64,000 bases of DNA from Ancistrus triradiatus (GCA_025084515.1 JAJAGP010000214.1:407001-471000), one strand, 5' to 3'; positions 1 through 10,698 are shown, counted from the first letter of the stretch. Program-made: numbers and translations. Notes: a model not told the origin generated them from the sequence alone.

Positions 1-109
1 GGGCTTTGCTCAAGGACCCAACAGTGGCAGCTTGGCAGAGGTGGGATTTAAACCCTGGACCTTCTGGTCCATAGTCCAGTACCTTACCCGCTAGGCTACC
101 ACAGTCCCA
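1..109 (-). repeat. tRNA-derived SINE, cut by window start
   Basis: Reverse-strand copy of the main SINE of this window. The piece holds the A-box/B-box head (read on the minus strand: tagcgggtaaggtactgg, then the ggtccaggg/ttaaatccc B-box region) and the central ccaagctgccactgttggg block. The 3' tail half lies off the left edge. B box is degraded. Confidence 0.85.
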
Positions 110-448
110 CATTATACCTGATTGAATTTGCAGAAAAGCACAAAACTATCTACCAATACCAAATATGGGAATCAAAATACATCAGCAGGCCCCACTGGAC
201 CACAGTGATACTGCTCTTATTTTTTTTTCCATTGGTTCCCAATCCATTACCGGCTAACAAGGTATATAATACGCATATCCCAGTAGAACAATAACATCCA
301 CAACTACATACTGCATCTGACCTTTTAGAGAAATTTAACACAACCTTCATTACCTATAATTGGTGCAGCAGATTACACAGTTGACTGGGCTGTAATATCG
401 TAATCATCAAACCACAAAAATGTGCAAATTTAGAATTAATGATAACAT
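110..448. other. AT-rich unique sequence, nothing recognised
   Basis: No repeat, motif cluster or credible reading frame seen. Short open frames here lack any recognisable domain. Confidence 0.6.
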
Positions 449-459
449 CTCTCTCTCTC

Positions 460-505
<46 letters not shown>
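449..505. repeat. (CT)n microsatellite
   Basis: About 57 bases of CT/CTC dinucleotide repeat with one interruption (ccct). Pure polypyrimidine on the plus strand, so a candidate for triplex (H-DNA) formation and length polymorphism. Confidence 0.95.
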
Positions 506-507
<2 letters not shown>

Positions 508-779
508 GTCTCTATGGTTGGAAATAAGAGTGTCAAATCCCCCAAAGCGCTCCCACAAAAGTCTGTTATCCTTTTGCCCTTCTATAAGATCTAAGTCTGA
601 ACATCAAGATTATGAAGCTTAAGGTAATGGAGTTTTAGGAATCAGACATTGGTGTAACTGTGTATCGACTACACAAGCAACTTGGGATTCTGGGATAAGC
701 AAGTTTGTTGCACTGGCTTCTCTGCTTTAATCTCCATGTTTCTTCTATTTATACTGAAACTTTTTTGCTTGACGCTTAA
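506..779. other. unique sequence, nothing recognised
   Basis: No features identified. Confidence 0.5.
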
Positions 780-1075
780 AAGAACTTAAACTCCGCCTCC
801 CACATCATTTCCTCTCTGATCACTGCTTTCAGATTTTTGATTGCAGCCTTTACTAACCTTGGTGTTGATTTTGGTGCTCCAGCCCAAAGTTAACCCCTTC
901 CCTCTCTGTGTCACTTCTGAAAGCCAGTCACCATGGGAACGGTTACCAATCACCCGGAGGAGGAGAGGGCGGAGGGCCGTCCTCTTCAGAGTGTTCTCGT
1001 TAGAGCTCTCATTCCGCTTCGTTAGCGAAACGGCTCCAGCCATGTTGAATTAACGCTAATTAGGATAATTGCGTT
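780..1075. promoter_or_regulatory. promoter-like cluster: X-box, CCAAT box, GC box, homeodomain sites
   Basis: Seen: an RFX X-box GTCACCATGGGAAC at 927-940 (13 of 14 positions of the palindrome GTTNCCATGGNAAC), then ccaat at 946-950, then a gagggcggagg GC-box at 964-974, all within about 50 bp and locally GC-richer than the surroundings. Homeodomain-type taattagga and taattgcg follow at about 1057-1072. Known: RFX sites with adjacent CCAAT and Sp1 sites occur in ciliary gene promoters, and the X-box is also frequent in vertebrate conserved noncoding elements. Inference: a promoter or enhancer. No downstream coding exon was recognised, so an enhancer is at least as likely as a promoter. Confidence 0.4.
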
Positions 1076-1712
1076 GACACTGGCGGCTCAGAGAAAATGA
1101 CTTCCATAGAAAGTTGAGTGGCAAAATCAGAGAAAAAGCTAAAAGCAAAGAGGGGGAAAGTGCACTTGAACAGTGCACATGACCTAAAAATGTGACTCTA
1201 TATGTATAAGTTGTACTGAAGCCTGAAGATTAGACTCTATAGATGTGCGGAAGGTCTTCTATGACTTCTATGGGTTGTAGAAAATGAAAACAAATAAAAA
1301 AATAGAATCCTGAAAACGCTCTCATAGATCCTAACTGTGTTCCACGTGTTTGAGTTTAATGCATGTAAAATGAACATGCTAAATGTATCTTTAAAATGTT
1401 CTTTTTGTATAATATGTAAAAAGTCAATAATATTTAAGGATAATCATACAGTTTAAGAAAATCCTTTCTGTCAGTTTAAACCAGTCTAACCATTCTCTGT
1501 TGAACTTTCTCATCGACAAGAAGTTTCTATCTGCAGAACTGCCGCTCACTGGATTATTTCCTTTTCACTATTGCACCATTTTCAGCAGTTATACAAGTAC
1601 TCATACCAAACTGCCTGGCACCAGCAAATACGTCATGGTCAAAACCACTGAGAACTTTTTTTCTCCATGTTGAAGTTTGATGTAAACATAATCTGAAGCT
1701 GCTGATCAATAT
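1076..1712. other. AT-rich sequence, nothing recognised
   Basis: No repeat or gene recognised. Two polyadenylation-like aataaa signals occur by chance-level AT content. Confidence 0.5.
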
Positions 1713-2042
1713 ATAGCTCTGGAAAAACATTAAGACATCCCTCCAAGTTGTCTTAAAGTCAGCATGTCTACATGTATATAAACTTTTTCTTTGTACTATT
1801 ATTATTATTATTATTAAAGATCTGAAAACTGCATCTTTTTGTTATTTTGACAAGCTGCCATTTACAGTGAATAAATGCTCATTAATACTCAATATCAAAA
1901 CCAATATTGTTGTGTGGAATTTGTCAGTAATGTGTAGAATAAAACACATGTTCCATTTCACTCAGACACACACAGTACCTACAAACAGTAAGACCTAAAA
2001 ACGGAATTTCGCAGAGGTGTCTTATTTTTTTCTTGAGCCGTA
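1713..2042. mobile_element. MITE-like non-autonomous DNA transposon
   Basis: The ends form an imperfect inverted repeat: tagctctggaaaaacattaa at the left and, on the reverse strand from the right end, acggctcaagaaaaaaataa followed by gacacc against gacatcc. Both ends sit beside TA. The interior (about 270 bp) has an (ATT)n run at 1796-1815 and no transposase. The 'agctctggaaaa' terminus is known from a vertebrate Tc1/mariner-type family, so this is probably its non-autonomous relic. Confidence 0.6.
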
Positions 2043-2243
2043 TGCATGATTTAATAAGCTACACTGCAGAAACACAGTTGGCTGATTAGATAATTGCACG
2101 CGTGACTATTTGTATAGGTGTTCGGAGATATAGTGCTCAGAGACTGTACATGAGATCTTTGTTATATTTTTCTAGCAACAGATTATATGAGCTCAGATGG
2201 ATTTGCATGCAGCATAGGCTGTTGTTAGGATGTTTAAGTTTAA

Positions 2244-2246
<3 letters not shown>
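2043..2246. other. unique sequence
   Basis: Nothing recognised. Confidence 0.5.

Positions 2247-2291
<45 letters not shown>
2247..2291. repeat. (GT)n microsatellite
   Basis: About 45 bases of uninterrupted TG dinucleotides. Alternating purine-pyrimidine, so Z-DNA prone. Confidence 0.95.
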
Positions 2292-2293
<2 letters not shown>

Positions 2294-2438
2294 TGCAAAG
2301 TTGAAAGACTGATTTGAAACAGATTGAGTCTGTATGTGCACCAATTTGTATGTACATTAGTTTGAGAAATGGGAGGAAGAGAACGTTTCAAGAAGACCAA
2401 ACAAATGAAAGTGTGGCATTACATAATCCCCCCAACCC

Positions 2439-2442
<4 letters not shown>

Positions 2443-2473
<31 letters not shown>
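2443..2473. repeat. (GT)n microsatellite
   Basis: About 31 bases of TG repeat, second of three such tracts within 420 bp. Confidence 0.95.
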
Positions 2474-2475
<2 letters not shown>

Positions 2476-2602
2476 GTAATGTAATCAGAAGCAAGGTGGT
2501 TAAAGGGTACCTCCTATTGAATGTACTACGCTCAAGGTTCAGAATTCCCTGTGCTGCTGGTTTTCTTAATCAGTGGACAAAAATGTTGCAATCCAAATAT
2601 GT

Positions 2603-2604
<2 letters not shown>

Positions 2605-2658
<54 letters not shown>
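2605..2658. repeat. (CA)n microsatellite
   Basis: About 54 bases of CA repeat, inverted with respect to the two GT tracts upstream, with which it could pair in one strand. Confidence 0.95.
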
Positions 2659-2663
<5 letters not shown>

Positions 2664-2780
2664 ACTTTCAAAGTCAATAAATGTACATAAATTACTTCTG
2701 ATTCATCAGCCTTCGACACGGTCAACAGCCTGATTCTTTTTCTCATTGTATCCATTAACAGAATCACAGTCTAAGCCAGG

Positions 2781-3453
2781 CAGTGGCCAGTTGGTTCTCA
2801 GAACTTCACAAATCCGGTTCTCAACACATTTTGAGTATAAAAATATGTCTCGGTTCTTGCCGTTTGCTTGGTACTCGGTGCACTTGCTCAAACTTGTATG
2901 AGTCAAGCCAGGCGACTCGTTTCAGCCTAAACTCGATTCACGAATCAGCACACAGTGATTCAGTGACTGAGATTTACAATTGACCTTGCTTAGTGATTTT
3001 CCTTATTTTTACATCTAAAGTACAGTATTCGTAATGCAAATAAGTCTCCATGGGTACTAAAATGGTTAGTAATGACAGCCAACCGTAAGGAAGACTGGCT
3101 TTCAGGCTGAGCAGTTAGCTAAACAGCTAGAGTTCACCAATAGAGTAAGTGTTTTGCTTTTACTTTTCACTTTCTATCCATCGCTCACTAAATTACACAA
3201 GATTTTTCAACACTTTATTATAAAATAAGCTTTGTGTTAACGATTTTGGCCGACTGTAGGTTAATGTAAGTGTGTAATAAGATCATCTATGATACAGGAT
3301 TCTCTATATTAAACTCATCAGTACATGATCCATTTAACTTATGATGGATTTGTTGAACGTATCCCCATCATACATCAGGGCGCTCCTGTACAATACGACT
3401 CCATTAAAGAATATAATGCCTTATACAGTGTGGATTTTCTGGGGGTCTGGAAC
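2781..3453 (+). repeat. interspersed DNA repeat R1, copy a
   Basis: Shares its order of blocks with 39010-40295 and, inverted, 47041-47720: start beside a CAGTGG end, then cagtgattcagtgactgag, ccttatttttacatctaaag, gcaaataagtctccatggg, caccaatagagtaagtg, actttattataaaataagc, gtacaatacgactccatta and ttctgggggtctggaac. No transposase is encoded. The CAGTGG/CAGCGG ends next to TA in copies a and c suggest a non-autonomous pogo/Tigger- or Tc1-type DNA element (inference). This copy has the uninterrupted site at 3036-3050 where copy b carries a transposon. Confidence 0.7.
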
Positions 3454-3524
3454 GTATTAACAACCACTGTATTAGCCATCTTGGAGAGAATCCACATTTG
3501 CATCATGTGAACTTTCCACTGGAA

Positions 3525-4255
3525 TCCCACAGGGGTCAGTGCTTGGTCCGCTTCTTTTCTTCTCTACACCTGTTCTTCTGTTAAAGTCATAACCTCACAT
3601 GACTTCTAATATGACAGATATGCTGATGACACTGAACTCATCCTCACCTTCCTTCCATCAGATACGGAGGTCTCAACTCGCATCTCGGCACATCTGGAGA
3701 ACATCACATTAAGGATATCAGCTCATCAGCTGAAGTTAAACCCTATCAAAACGGAGCGGCTTTACAGTCCCGGAGACATGTCCTAATGTCAAGATCGTGT
3801 TGTCCATCTGGAGAACTCCTCCATCACAACCTCAGAGAATGCAATGCAATGCACCTCAGTGATTTTTGATGACCAGCTTAGGTTCTCTGTTCATGTCAGG
3901 GACTCTACAACATCAGGAAGATTTGACCGCTCCTTTCCATCGAAGTTTCCAGGTGCTTGTCCAGCTCTCCTGTTAGGTCAGCTCACTGAAACGGATATGG
4001 AATGCAGCTGCATGTCTGGTTTTCAATTTACCCAAGTTCTCATGGGACCCCACTGCAGCATTCCCTTCACTGGCTCCCCGTAGCTGACCGCATCAGATTT
4101 AAAACACCGATGCTCGCATCCAAAGTTATTAACAAATCTTTTACTGCTTTTTCTTCACTCAGGTCTCCAAGTCATGGATGGCAATGGACTGGACTGGGTA
4201 CAAACTTGTACTCTTTTGATGATAAGCTAAAAACTTTTCTATTGAGCCACTCAGG
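3525..4255 (+). pseudogene. non-LTR retrotransposon reverse transcriptase relic (CR1/L2-like)
   Basis: Conceptual translation across several frames gives the reverse-transcriptase landmarks of the CR1/L2 group: 'PQGSVLGPL' near 3535-3560, 'YADDTELI' (the catalytic YADD box) near 3615-3640, a 'LKLNPIKTE' block near 3735-3755, and near the C-terminus 'SLHWLPVADRIRFKT' (4060-4105) and 'FDDKLKTFLLS' (4218-4250). These motifs and their spacing are characteristic of the RT-to-C-terminal part of L2/CR1/Rex1-type LINEs. The 5' endonuclease part is absent, so the copy is 5'-truncated, as is usual for LINE insertions. At least four frame shifts or stops separate the blocks, hence a long-dead copy. It lies directly after repeat R1a and the exact 5' junction is uncertain. 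Clade assignment among CR1, L2 and Rex1 is inference. Confidence 0.75.
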
Positions 4256-5334
4256 AGCATGCAATGATAAACAGGAATCACATACGAGTACAGAGATGGG
4301 GCAATGTTCAGAGGAGCTGGCATGGTCGGTCAGGTCTCGCATTCTTTTCCTCTTTATCCCTAAGAGGTGTCTGAAAACTGCTATATCAACCGCGCCGATC
4401 AATAACGCGAGCTCACTTCCAATATAACAGAGTGCTTTTAAAAGTTTACAGGGCGAATAAAATACAGACCCCGGCACTTGATTTGAAATCCACAGACACA
4501 ACTGCTTACTTTGTCATACAGTGCAGTTTTAGCCAAGGCTCGATTGCTGACAGTGATGTATGGTCTGAATCACCCCATTGACCAGGCCATTATGAAGCAT
4601 AATTCCATTTAATAAGCCCTACTTCCTAGCTGGTGAGACGTATATGAGACCTGAGCGTGCTGTCACTTTGAAAGCTAATTACGGAGTCCTGAATAATAAT
4701 GTGAAGCTATTTAGTTGATCACAATTGTCCGCTCCTAGTCCCCTGAGAAGAGCAACCAGTGCTAGCATCTGGGCTACGTTTAATGACTTGAGTGTAAGGC
4801 TGAAAAGATGTGTGTGTGCGTTAGGAGGAGAGTGAGCACGTAGAAAGAGTGCTAGCGCTGCCAGCTAGCGCTGCTTGTCTAAGCTCTTTTGCGTGTTAGC
4901 ATTTTTAAGTGTTACAGGCTGAGTAAGACTCGGAATGCTGCGGGACATTGACACCAGAAATCCAGCCTAGGTGCAAACCTTTCCTCACTTTAATGAGACA
5001 TGTCACTTATTTATTGAACGAAAAAGTGCAGTTAGCTAGCTACGGATTAGCCATCAGTGCAACTTTTCTTTAGCTTCAGAATGTTTAAGGTAAAGGTGCA
5101 GCTGTAAAAGGGATAGTGCTAAACGTGTAATGATAAAATGTCACTTTACTGGCAGTGACGTTCACTTCGGAATGAGGATTTTAGAACTGCTGATTCTTGC
5201 ACTGTGAGATAAATGGAGACAAGTGCGAATAGTTGAAGCAGAGTTTGAACACAAATGAAATAGATTCCACCTACAAACTCCACAACGGTTACTGAGCCCC
5301 CAAAGTATCAATTTGGACAAAATGTTTTTAGAAC
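4256..5334. other. unique sequence, nothing firm
   Basis: AT-rich, with repeated gctagc words around 4850-5040 (agtgctagcgctgccagctagcgctgc is a short local inverted/direct repeat). No gene or recognised transposon. The stretch 4660-4800 has motif-like words but no clear cluster. Confidence 0.5.
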
Positions 5335-5515
5335 CTTAAATAGTTCCCTCAATTTAATAATCCAATCCCTCAATTTAACAACAAGCATGACTAAAGCAAA
5401 GTAATGTAATACAATAATAGTAATCATTAACGACATGAAATACGAGAAAATAAGTGAAACTTTATATCCACAGAGTCAAACGTTTTATCACTAGGATAAT
5501 GAGACACTGGGAACA
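5335..5515. repeat. interspersed repeat R2, degraded copy a
   Basis: Matches the same-order words in 60973-61300: aagcatgactaaag, then gtaatgtaatacaat against gggtgtaatacaat, then gacatgaaata/gacgtgaaatta, aaataagtgaaac, and ttatcactaggataa against ttatcactgggacag. No coding content. Probably an old non-autonomous DNA element. Confidence 0.5.
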
Positions 5516-6831
5516 CTATTTATTATTTACATGTTATGCCCCAGAATAGATAAATCGAGGGAACAAATGATTAAATTGGGGGAATGATTAGGTTTCTAAA
5601 GACTTTTTTCCTGCCTTGATACTTTTGGGGCTCCTTAACTTTTCAATTTCAACATAACGCAAGTGGATATTCAGAGTTGAGGGACAGATCAATGGGATAT
5701 GTCAAGACTCCCACCAACAGTCCATGCTCCAAAAGACACCACAGACTACAAACATGGACACCGGAGACTACAACTCAGAGCACGCAAGATCTTCTTACCA
5801 CCTGAAAGTGATCAGCCTTCTATAAAGAGGTCCTGGTCCTGAGTACTGGTGCAAAGTATATGTCTAGCGCCTTCCTACCTAGCGTTGCCAGGCCTTGTCC
5901 ATTGTGGAATTTGTTTTGCCTTGTTTATTTTTCACATTTCAGCCTTTGCCTCTGATTTACCGTTTGCACCTCTCCTGACCCGTTGCCTGTATCTTCCCTG
6001 TATCTTGTGTCTGTGATTTGGATTTGTATGCCTTGAACCCGACTTCTAACCCCCTCAGACACAGTCTCTTGATTACTTAATACCAGGATGAAATGGAAGG
6101 ATCAGGACGAAGACGCCTGAGCAACTGTATGAAGGTGAAAAACAGATGGAAATAGATTAAGAAGAAGACGGAACAGATTGATGTCTGACTGGAGATATAC
6201 TGTACGATGTCCCTCAGCCTCCAAAGATTGTAATTGAATCTGTCTCTCAGCCAAGGTTTGTAATGTGAATCTAAACTCATCACTGTCTTTAGCTTGGCAG
6301 CCTTGTGATTCTCTAGTGTTTACAGAAAGTTACTGCAAATCGCATTTGCTTGTGTTATAACCTGAGATCAAAAATGAAGATCATTGCAAATATTTGACAT
6401 GCTGTCTGTAAAACTGCTTCCATATGGGGACTGAAATAGAGAAATTACAGGTTAAAATTATTATTATTGCCGCCAAATAAATCAGACCAGCTCTGTCAGT
6501 TCAAAATTTCATGTAAAGCACTGTGGCTCTTTTCGAGTGATGAATTGCAGCTTTTGTGCATGTGACATGCATGTGTGTGTGTCAAAGACACCATGCAGCA
6601 TGGCTCTCATCCTCTGTCAGAGTTAACTGTAAAATTATAAAGTCCCGTGGCCTCAAAGCTGTCAATGTCACTGCCACCAAAACTTAATCTTAACCCTGTA
6701 ATCAAGAAATACACTCATGGCTTTTTCTTTTTAATAAAAAGGCCATTTTTCCCTTGTCCTCACAAGATAAAAATGTCAGATCTTTCTATCCATGTGGGGA
6801 TATGTGATCCACACTATAATGTGTAAACTTG

Positions 6832-6832
<1 letters not shown>
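5516..6832. other. unique or unrecognised sequence
   Basis: At 5840-6070 there is pyrimidine-rich text of the type 'ccttgtttatttttcac...gcctttgcctctg...tgacccgttgcctgt', a style seen in fish retrotransposon 3' regions; I could not assign it. The rest shows nothing recognised. Confidence 0.4.

Positions 6833-6863
<31 letters not shown>
6833..6863. repeat. (CA)n microsatellite
   Basis: About 31 bases of CA repeat. Confidence 0.95.
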
Positions 6864-6864
<1 letters not shown>

Positions 6865-7682
6865 ATTCTCAGGTCAGATCTAAATTGACAGTTCTCTATC
6901 TGGCTTAAATGGGGTGCATAGGAGCACATTTTCCAGCATGACACTTAGAACATGGAGGTGTTATTCGGGCTCAGCTTCTGAGTACGTCCCAGTCCCAGTG
7001 CTATGAGGCTGATATGAAAGCTGAAGCATTTACTGATACTGCAAAATGCTAAATATTAATATCCTTACAGTATCTTTACAGTAATTGGCCAGGGTGGAAC
7101 GAGGATGGGATGCCCCTTGATACTGTTAGGATTTCATCTTATAATTGGGCTTTACCTCCACCTGCTTTACCTACCTCACCGATTTGTGCTTTTGATTTAG
7201 CTGTAAATGCAAATGTGTTATAAGTATGGGTGTGTTCAAAGAAAGAGCAAACTCCTCTCTGATATTGAAACGAGAGATGCATCGCACTTCCATCGACTGA
7301 CATGTTTCGTTTCAAAACTGCAATTCAGTTTTCAGATGAAAGAGATAAGAAACTAAGAACGTACTCTCTTGCTCGCCACTGCCTGCATCTCGCTTGGGAT
7401 TAGAAACCATGCAATTCTCAGGACTCATGTGACTCAAAACAACTGAGAACAGAACAGGTTTGAGCTATTAGAGTCTTTGTTGAGAGTCGGCAATCACTCT
7501 AGTGAAGGAGCTCCTCTTATCAAAGGAACGAAGTCTCAAAAGTCTGATTGTGTCACGATTGAGATACAAACATCTGTCTTCAGTGCTCGTCGGAGTTGCT
7601 GCCCTGGGTCAGGAGCATGTGAGAGAGTGAGTCTAAAGTACACTTAATACATTGTAATGTTCATTGGAAATTATAATGTCAG
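6864..7682. other. unique sequence, nothing recognised
   Basis: No repeat or gene recognised in about 820 bp. Confidence 0.5.
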
Positions 7683-7880
7683 GACTGTGGTAGCCTAGCA
7701 GGTAAGGTACTTGACTATGGACCAAAAGGTCCAGGGTTCAAATATCACCTCTGCCAAGCTGCCACTGTTGGGTCCTTGAGCAAGGCCCTTAACCCACAAT
7801 TGCTTGGATTGTAAGATTGTATCAGTTGTAAGTCGCTTTGGATAAGGGTGTCTGCTAACTGCTGTAAATGTAAAATGTAA
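7683..7880 (+). repeat. tRNA-derived SINE, full-length copy
   Basis: Begins gactgtggtagcctagcagg with an A-box-like tagcctagcagg, followed by the B-box-like gggttcaaat, the ccaagctgccactgttggg core, aagtcgctttggataaggg and a tail of (aaatgta)-type repeats. Transcribed by RNA polymerase III in the family sense; two A/B box positions have decayed. Confidence 0.9.
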
Positions 7881-8002
7881 CAAACTTTTTTTGTTTGCTT
7901 CTTTTGAGGGAAAATTACAGTGGAAACATTTCATAGTCTATACAGATATTAGACAAGAAATCTGTAACTAGTGTTCATGTGAGGTATCAATAATAACATT
8001 GG

Positions 8003-8003
<1 letters not shown>

Positions 8004-8039
<36 letters not shown>
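8004..8039. repeat. (ATT)n microsatellite
   Basis: About 36 bases of ATT trinucleotide repeat. Confidence 0.95.
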
Positions 8040-8114
8040 GTGTCATTTCAGAAAACGCAAGCAAAAATGCAAGTAAAAACAAGGATCTATTTTCAGGATT
8101 TTTGGTTTTGCAAA

Positions 8115-9118
8115 AAAATCTTATATCAGTGTGTCACTAATAACACCATGTAACAATTTTCAAAAACATTTTTGTTCCCAGTTGTTAAGTGTGTTTTCCT
8201 GATTGTTTGTACCCTAAATGAATAGAAAAAAGTTATAATTCCCTGTAAACTTTGCTTTTGTGGTCAGCACAATGATATTTTGAAATTGATCTATTTTTAA
8301 GGATATTCGCCATATTTCAAGATACTTAAGAAGCTTCTGGAATTGTGAGAACTATCAAGAAGTTTCTAGAACTGTCCAGAATGATCTAGAACTTTCTGGG
8401 ACTGTACAGAATTGTAGGCAGCTGTATAACTACAGTTATATAGGGCCACTATAGCCCTTCCTGAGAGACGGAGAGACATGATCTAATTGATTGGGATTGC
8501 ATAGGAAGTGGGCAACAGCCATCACAGACAAAGGGGAACTGACCTAGACAACAGGTGTGAATTCCTTCTCTATTCAGATTCTGATAACGACAGTAATTCA
8601 ACATTCCCCCACACCCATTACAGGAGGAGCTTAGGAGGAACCCACTACTTTCAAAATGTATATTATTTGTGTGTTACCGGCTGAATCCTCAGTACACCTT
8701 GTACTTTGATACTGCATGGATAAAGATTGACCATTTTTTATCGGAGTTTGGAGAGACATCCTTTTTCCTTACAGTACACCAGCAACTTAGGCCATTTGTG
8801 CATCAAAGGTTGCTACATCCAGCAGAAACGCATTTTGCTATGTATGTGAACCATTTTATAAAGACAAGAGCGAAAAGGCCTCTGTGGAGCATCTGCTAAG
8901 ATGTTGAGGCCTACAAAGCATACTTCGGCATGCCTGTTGGTGACCTGTTTCTATAATAAAAATTCATCATTTTCGTTGCCGTGGTCACAAAAGCGAAGTT
9001 TATGATGAATGTAAGCTATTTTTTATTTGTTTTAGACATAAGCAATTGGAATATAACATTAACAAGCTGGGAACAAAACTTGTATTACATAGTGTAATAA
9101 ACACTCCATATTACAGCT
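8115..9118. mobile_element. unrecognised DNA element with long inverted ends
   Basis: Seen: the left part (8168-8285) aligns, reversed, with the right part (about 8945-9079). Matching blocks include ttttgttcccag...ttgttaa against the reverse of ttaacaagctgggaacaaaa, and aaactttgcttttgtgg against the reverse of tcacaaaagcgaagttt. Weaker similarity extends outward on both sides to about 8115 and 9118, giving arms of roughly 110-170 bp around a 660-bp interior. Inside is a 76-codon open frame (8669-8899) that resembles no protein I know, and three spaced GAAnnTTCnnGAA-type motifs. Inference: a non-autonomous or decayed terminal-inverted-repeat transposon. Edges and target duplication were not resolved. 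Confidence 0.5.
8325..8408. promoter_or_regulatory. three tandem heat-shock-element-like motifs
   Basis: An imperfect 29-30 bp tandem repeat places GAAGCTTCTGGAA at 8330-8342, GAAGTTTCTAGAA at 8359-8371 and GAACTTTCTGGG at 8389-8400. The first two are exact matches to the three-unit HSF1 element GAAnnTTCnnGAA; the third has a substituted last unit. They lie just inside the left arm of the 8115-9118 element. Whether they bind HSF1 is untested. Confidence 0.45.
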
Positions 9119-10154
9119 GCAGATCATGGGGCAATTGAGTTTAATGCACTAATCAAGCACATCTGTGCAACATTTTACCAGCTATTATATATTTCTTTAG
9201 TACTTGCGTTGCATACTGCTGACTATAAAAACACAGACTACAGATTTAAGTGTTAAACTTCACATTATGTTACCTTCCTGCTACTGTAAACTGTTTCAAA
9301 GAGCTGAAATTTCCAGGAACAGATGAAGTTTTGCTTGTCTGAACTATATCTGTTTCTCTGTATCTGATATAAAGACTACACGACTTGGTTTCTGTTACCA
9401 CAAGCTATCTGTCTCGCTGCATCTAGAGCCAACTAACTTGTGTCCCTCTAAGCATTATGTGTCCACACACGAGCAAGCACTGTGTTTCACTGGACAGCTT
9501 GAGGTTCATGGGTTAGGTTGTCTTTCATAGCCAAGTTCATGACTGCTATTAATTTTATCTCTTGGGGCTGTTTTTTCATCAGAGCAGTCGGAGCCTGGGG
9601 AGAAATTTTATCTCACTGACAAGAAATCTGTCGTTTACCTTCTGCAGGGCACAGCTCCAGTCCTGCAGGGCTCTGGGCTTCAAACACGCAATACGTGTGT
9701 ACGACAGTTAGAAAATGAGAGCATGAGAAAAGCTTTAACACAGCCTGATATCTAAATACAGCTAGGGCTTCACATTGCATTATGAATTGAGTGTGAGGAG
9801 AGGCCAACACAGTTAAGCTTAGTTTTGAACGCAGGAATGTTGCAGCTCTGTACTCATTAATCTTGGATTCATATTTGGCAGATGCTTACTCTGAGACATA
9901 GTACAATACAGTCAGTGGGTTAAAGGATACTGGTAAAAATCCAGTGAGGCCAATCTGGATGGGATTTCTATGACTGAATGGAATCTAGTGAATAATCTAT
10001 ATATATATTGAGAATATAGAAGAAAAACTTCTCACCACCTACACATAAGTACCTTCTGCACATTTTTGAGATTGCATCACAGTGCAAGATTTAGCAAATT
10101 CAACTTCACTGGTGTGAAAATGTATGCTTCAAACATTTAAAGACTCAGCATATA
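9119..10154. other. unique sequence, nothing recognised
   Basis: No repeat or gene recognised; tatatata run at 9996-10010 only. Confidence 0.5.
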
Positions 10155-10698
10155 CAGGGGTTAGACAATGAAACTGAAACACCTGTCATTTTAGTGTGGG
10201 AGGTTTCATGGCTAAATTAGACCAGTCTGGTGGCCAATCTTCATTAATTGCACATTGCACCAGTAAGAGCAGAGTGTGAAGGTTCAATTAGCAGGGTAAG
10301 AGCACATTTTTGCTCAAAATATTGCAATGCACACAACATTATGCGTGACATACCAGAGTTCAGATGGTTTGATGAACATGAAAGTGAAGTTGAACATCTC
10401 CCATGGCCTGCACAGTCACCAGTTTATTAGTAAATAGTAAATATTATTGAGCCACTTTGGGGTGTTTTGGAGAAGCGAGTCAGGAAACGTTTTCCTCCAC
10501 CAGCATAACTAGTTGACCTTGCCACTATCCTGCAAGAAGAATGCTTAAAAAATCCCTCTGACCACTGTGCAGGACTTGTATATGTCATTTCCAAGACGAA
10601 TTGACACTGTATTGGCCGCAAAAGGAGGCCCTACACCATACTAATAAATGATTGTGGTCTAAAATGACAGGTGTTTCAGTTTCATTGTCTAACCCCTG
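10155..10698 (+). mobile_element. Tc1-type deletion derivative (family T7)
   Basis: Perfect terminal inverted repeats of 40 bp beginning caggggttagacaatgaaac (10155-10194 and, reversed, 10659-10698), flanked on both sides by TA (10153-10154 and 10699-10700), the Tc1/mariner target duplication. At 544 bp it is about a third of an autonomous Tc1 element: the 5' untranslated part is joined near 10360 directly to the 3' end of the transposase. The perfect ends suggest a fairly recent insertion mobilised by a transposase from elsewhere. Confidence 0.93.
10358..10644 (+). pseudogene. transposase C-terminal remnant of family T7
   Basis: Translation picks up 'RWFDEHESEVEHLPWPAQSP', which leads into the region of the last catalytic acidic residue; the expected 'DLNIIEPLW' part is disturbed at 10423-10440 by a small insertion and stops, then 'IIEPLWGVLEKRVRKRF' resumes, ending in 'GGPTPY' and a stop at 10642-10644. 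The N-terminal DNA-binding domain and the first two catalytic aspartates are missing. Known: this is the usual C-terminus of a Tc1/mariner transposase. Not functional. Confidence 0.85.

Noticed and set aside
2102..2767. Open frames of poly-Val/Cys or poly-His/Thr
   Set aside because: They are translations of GT and CA microsatellites.
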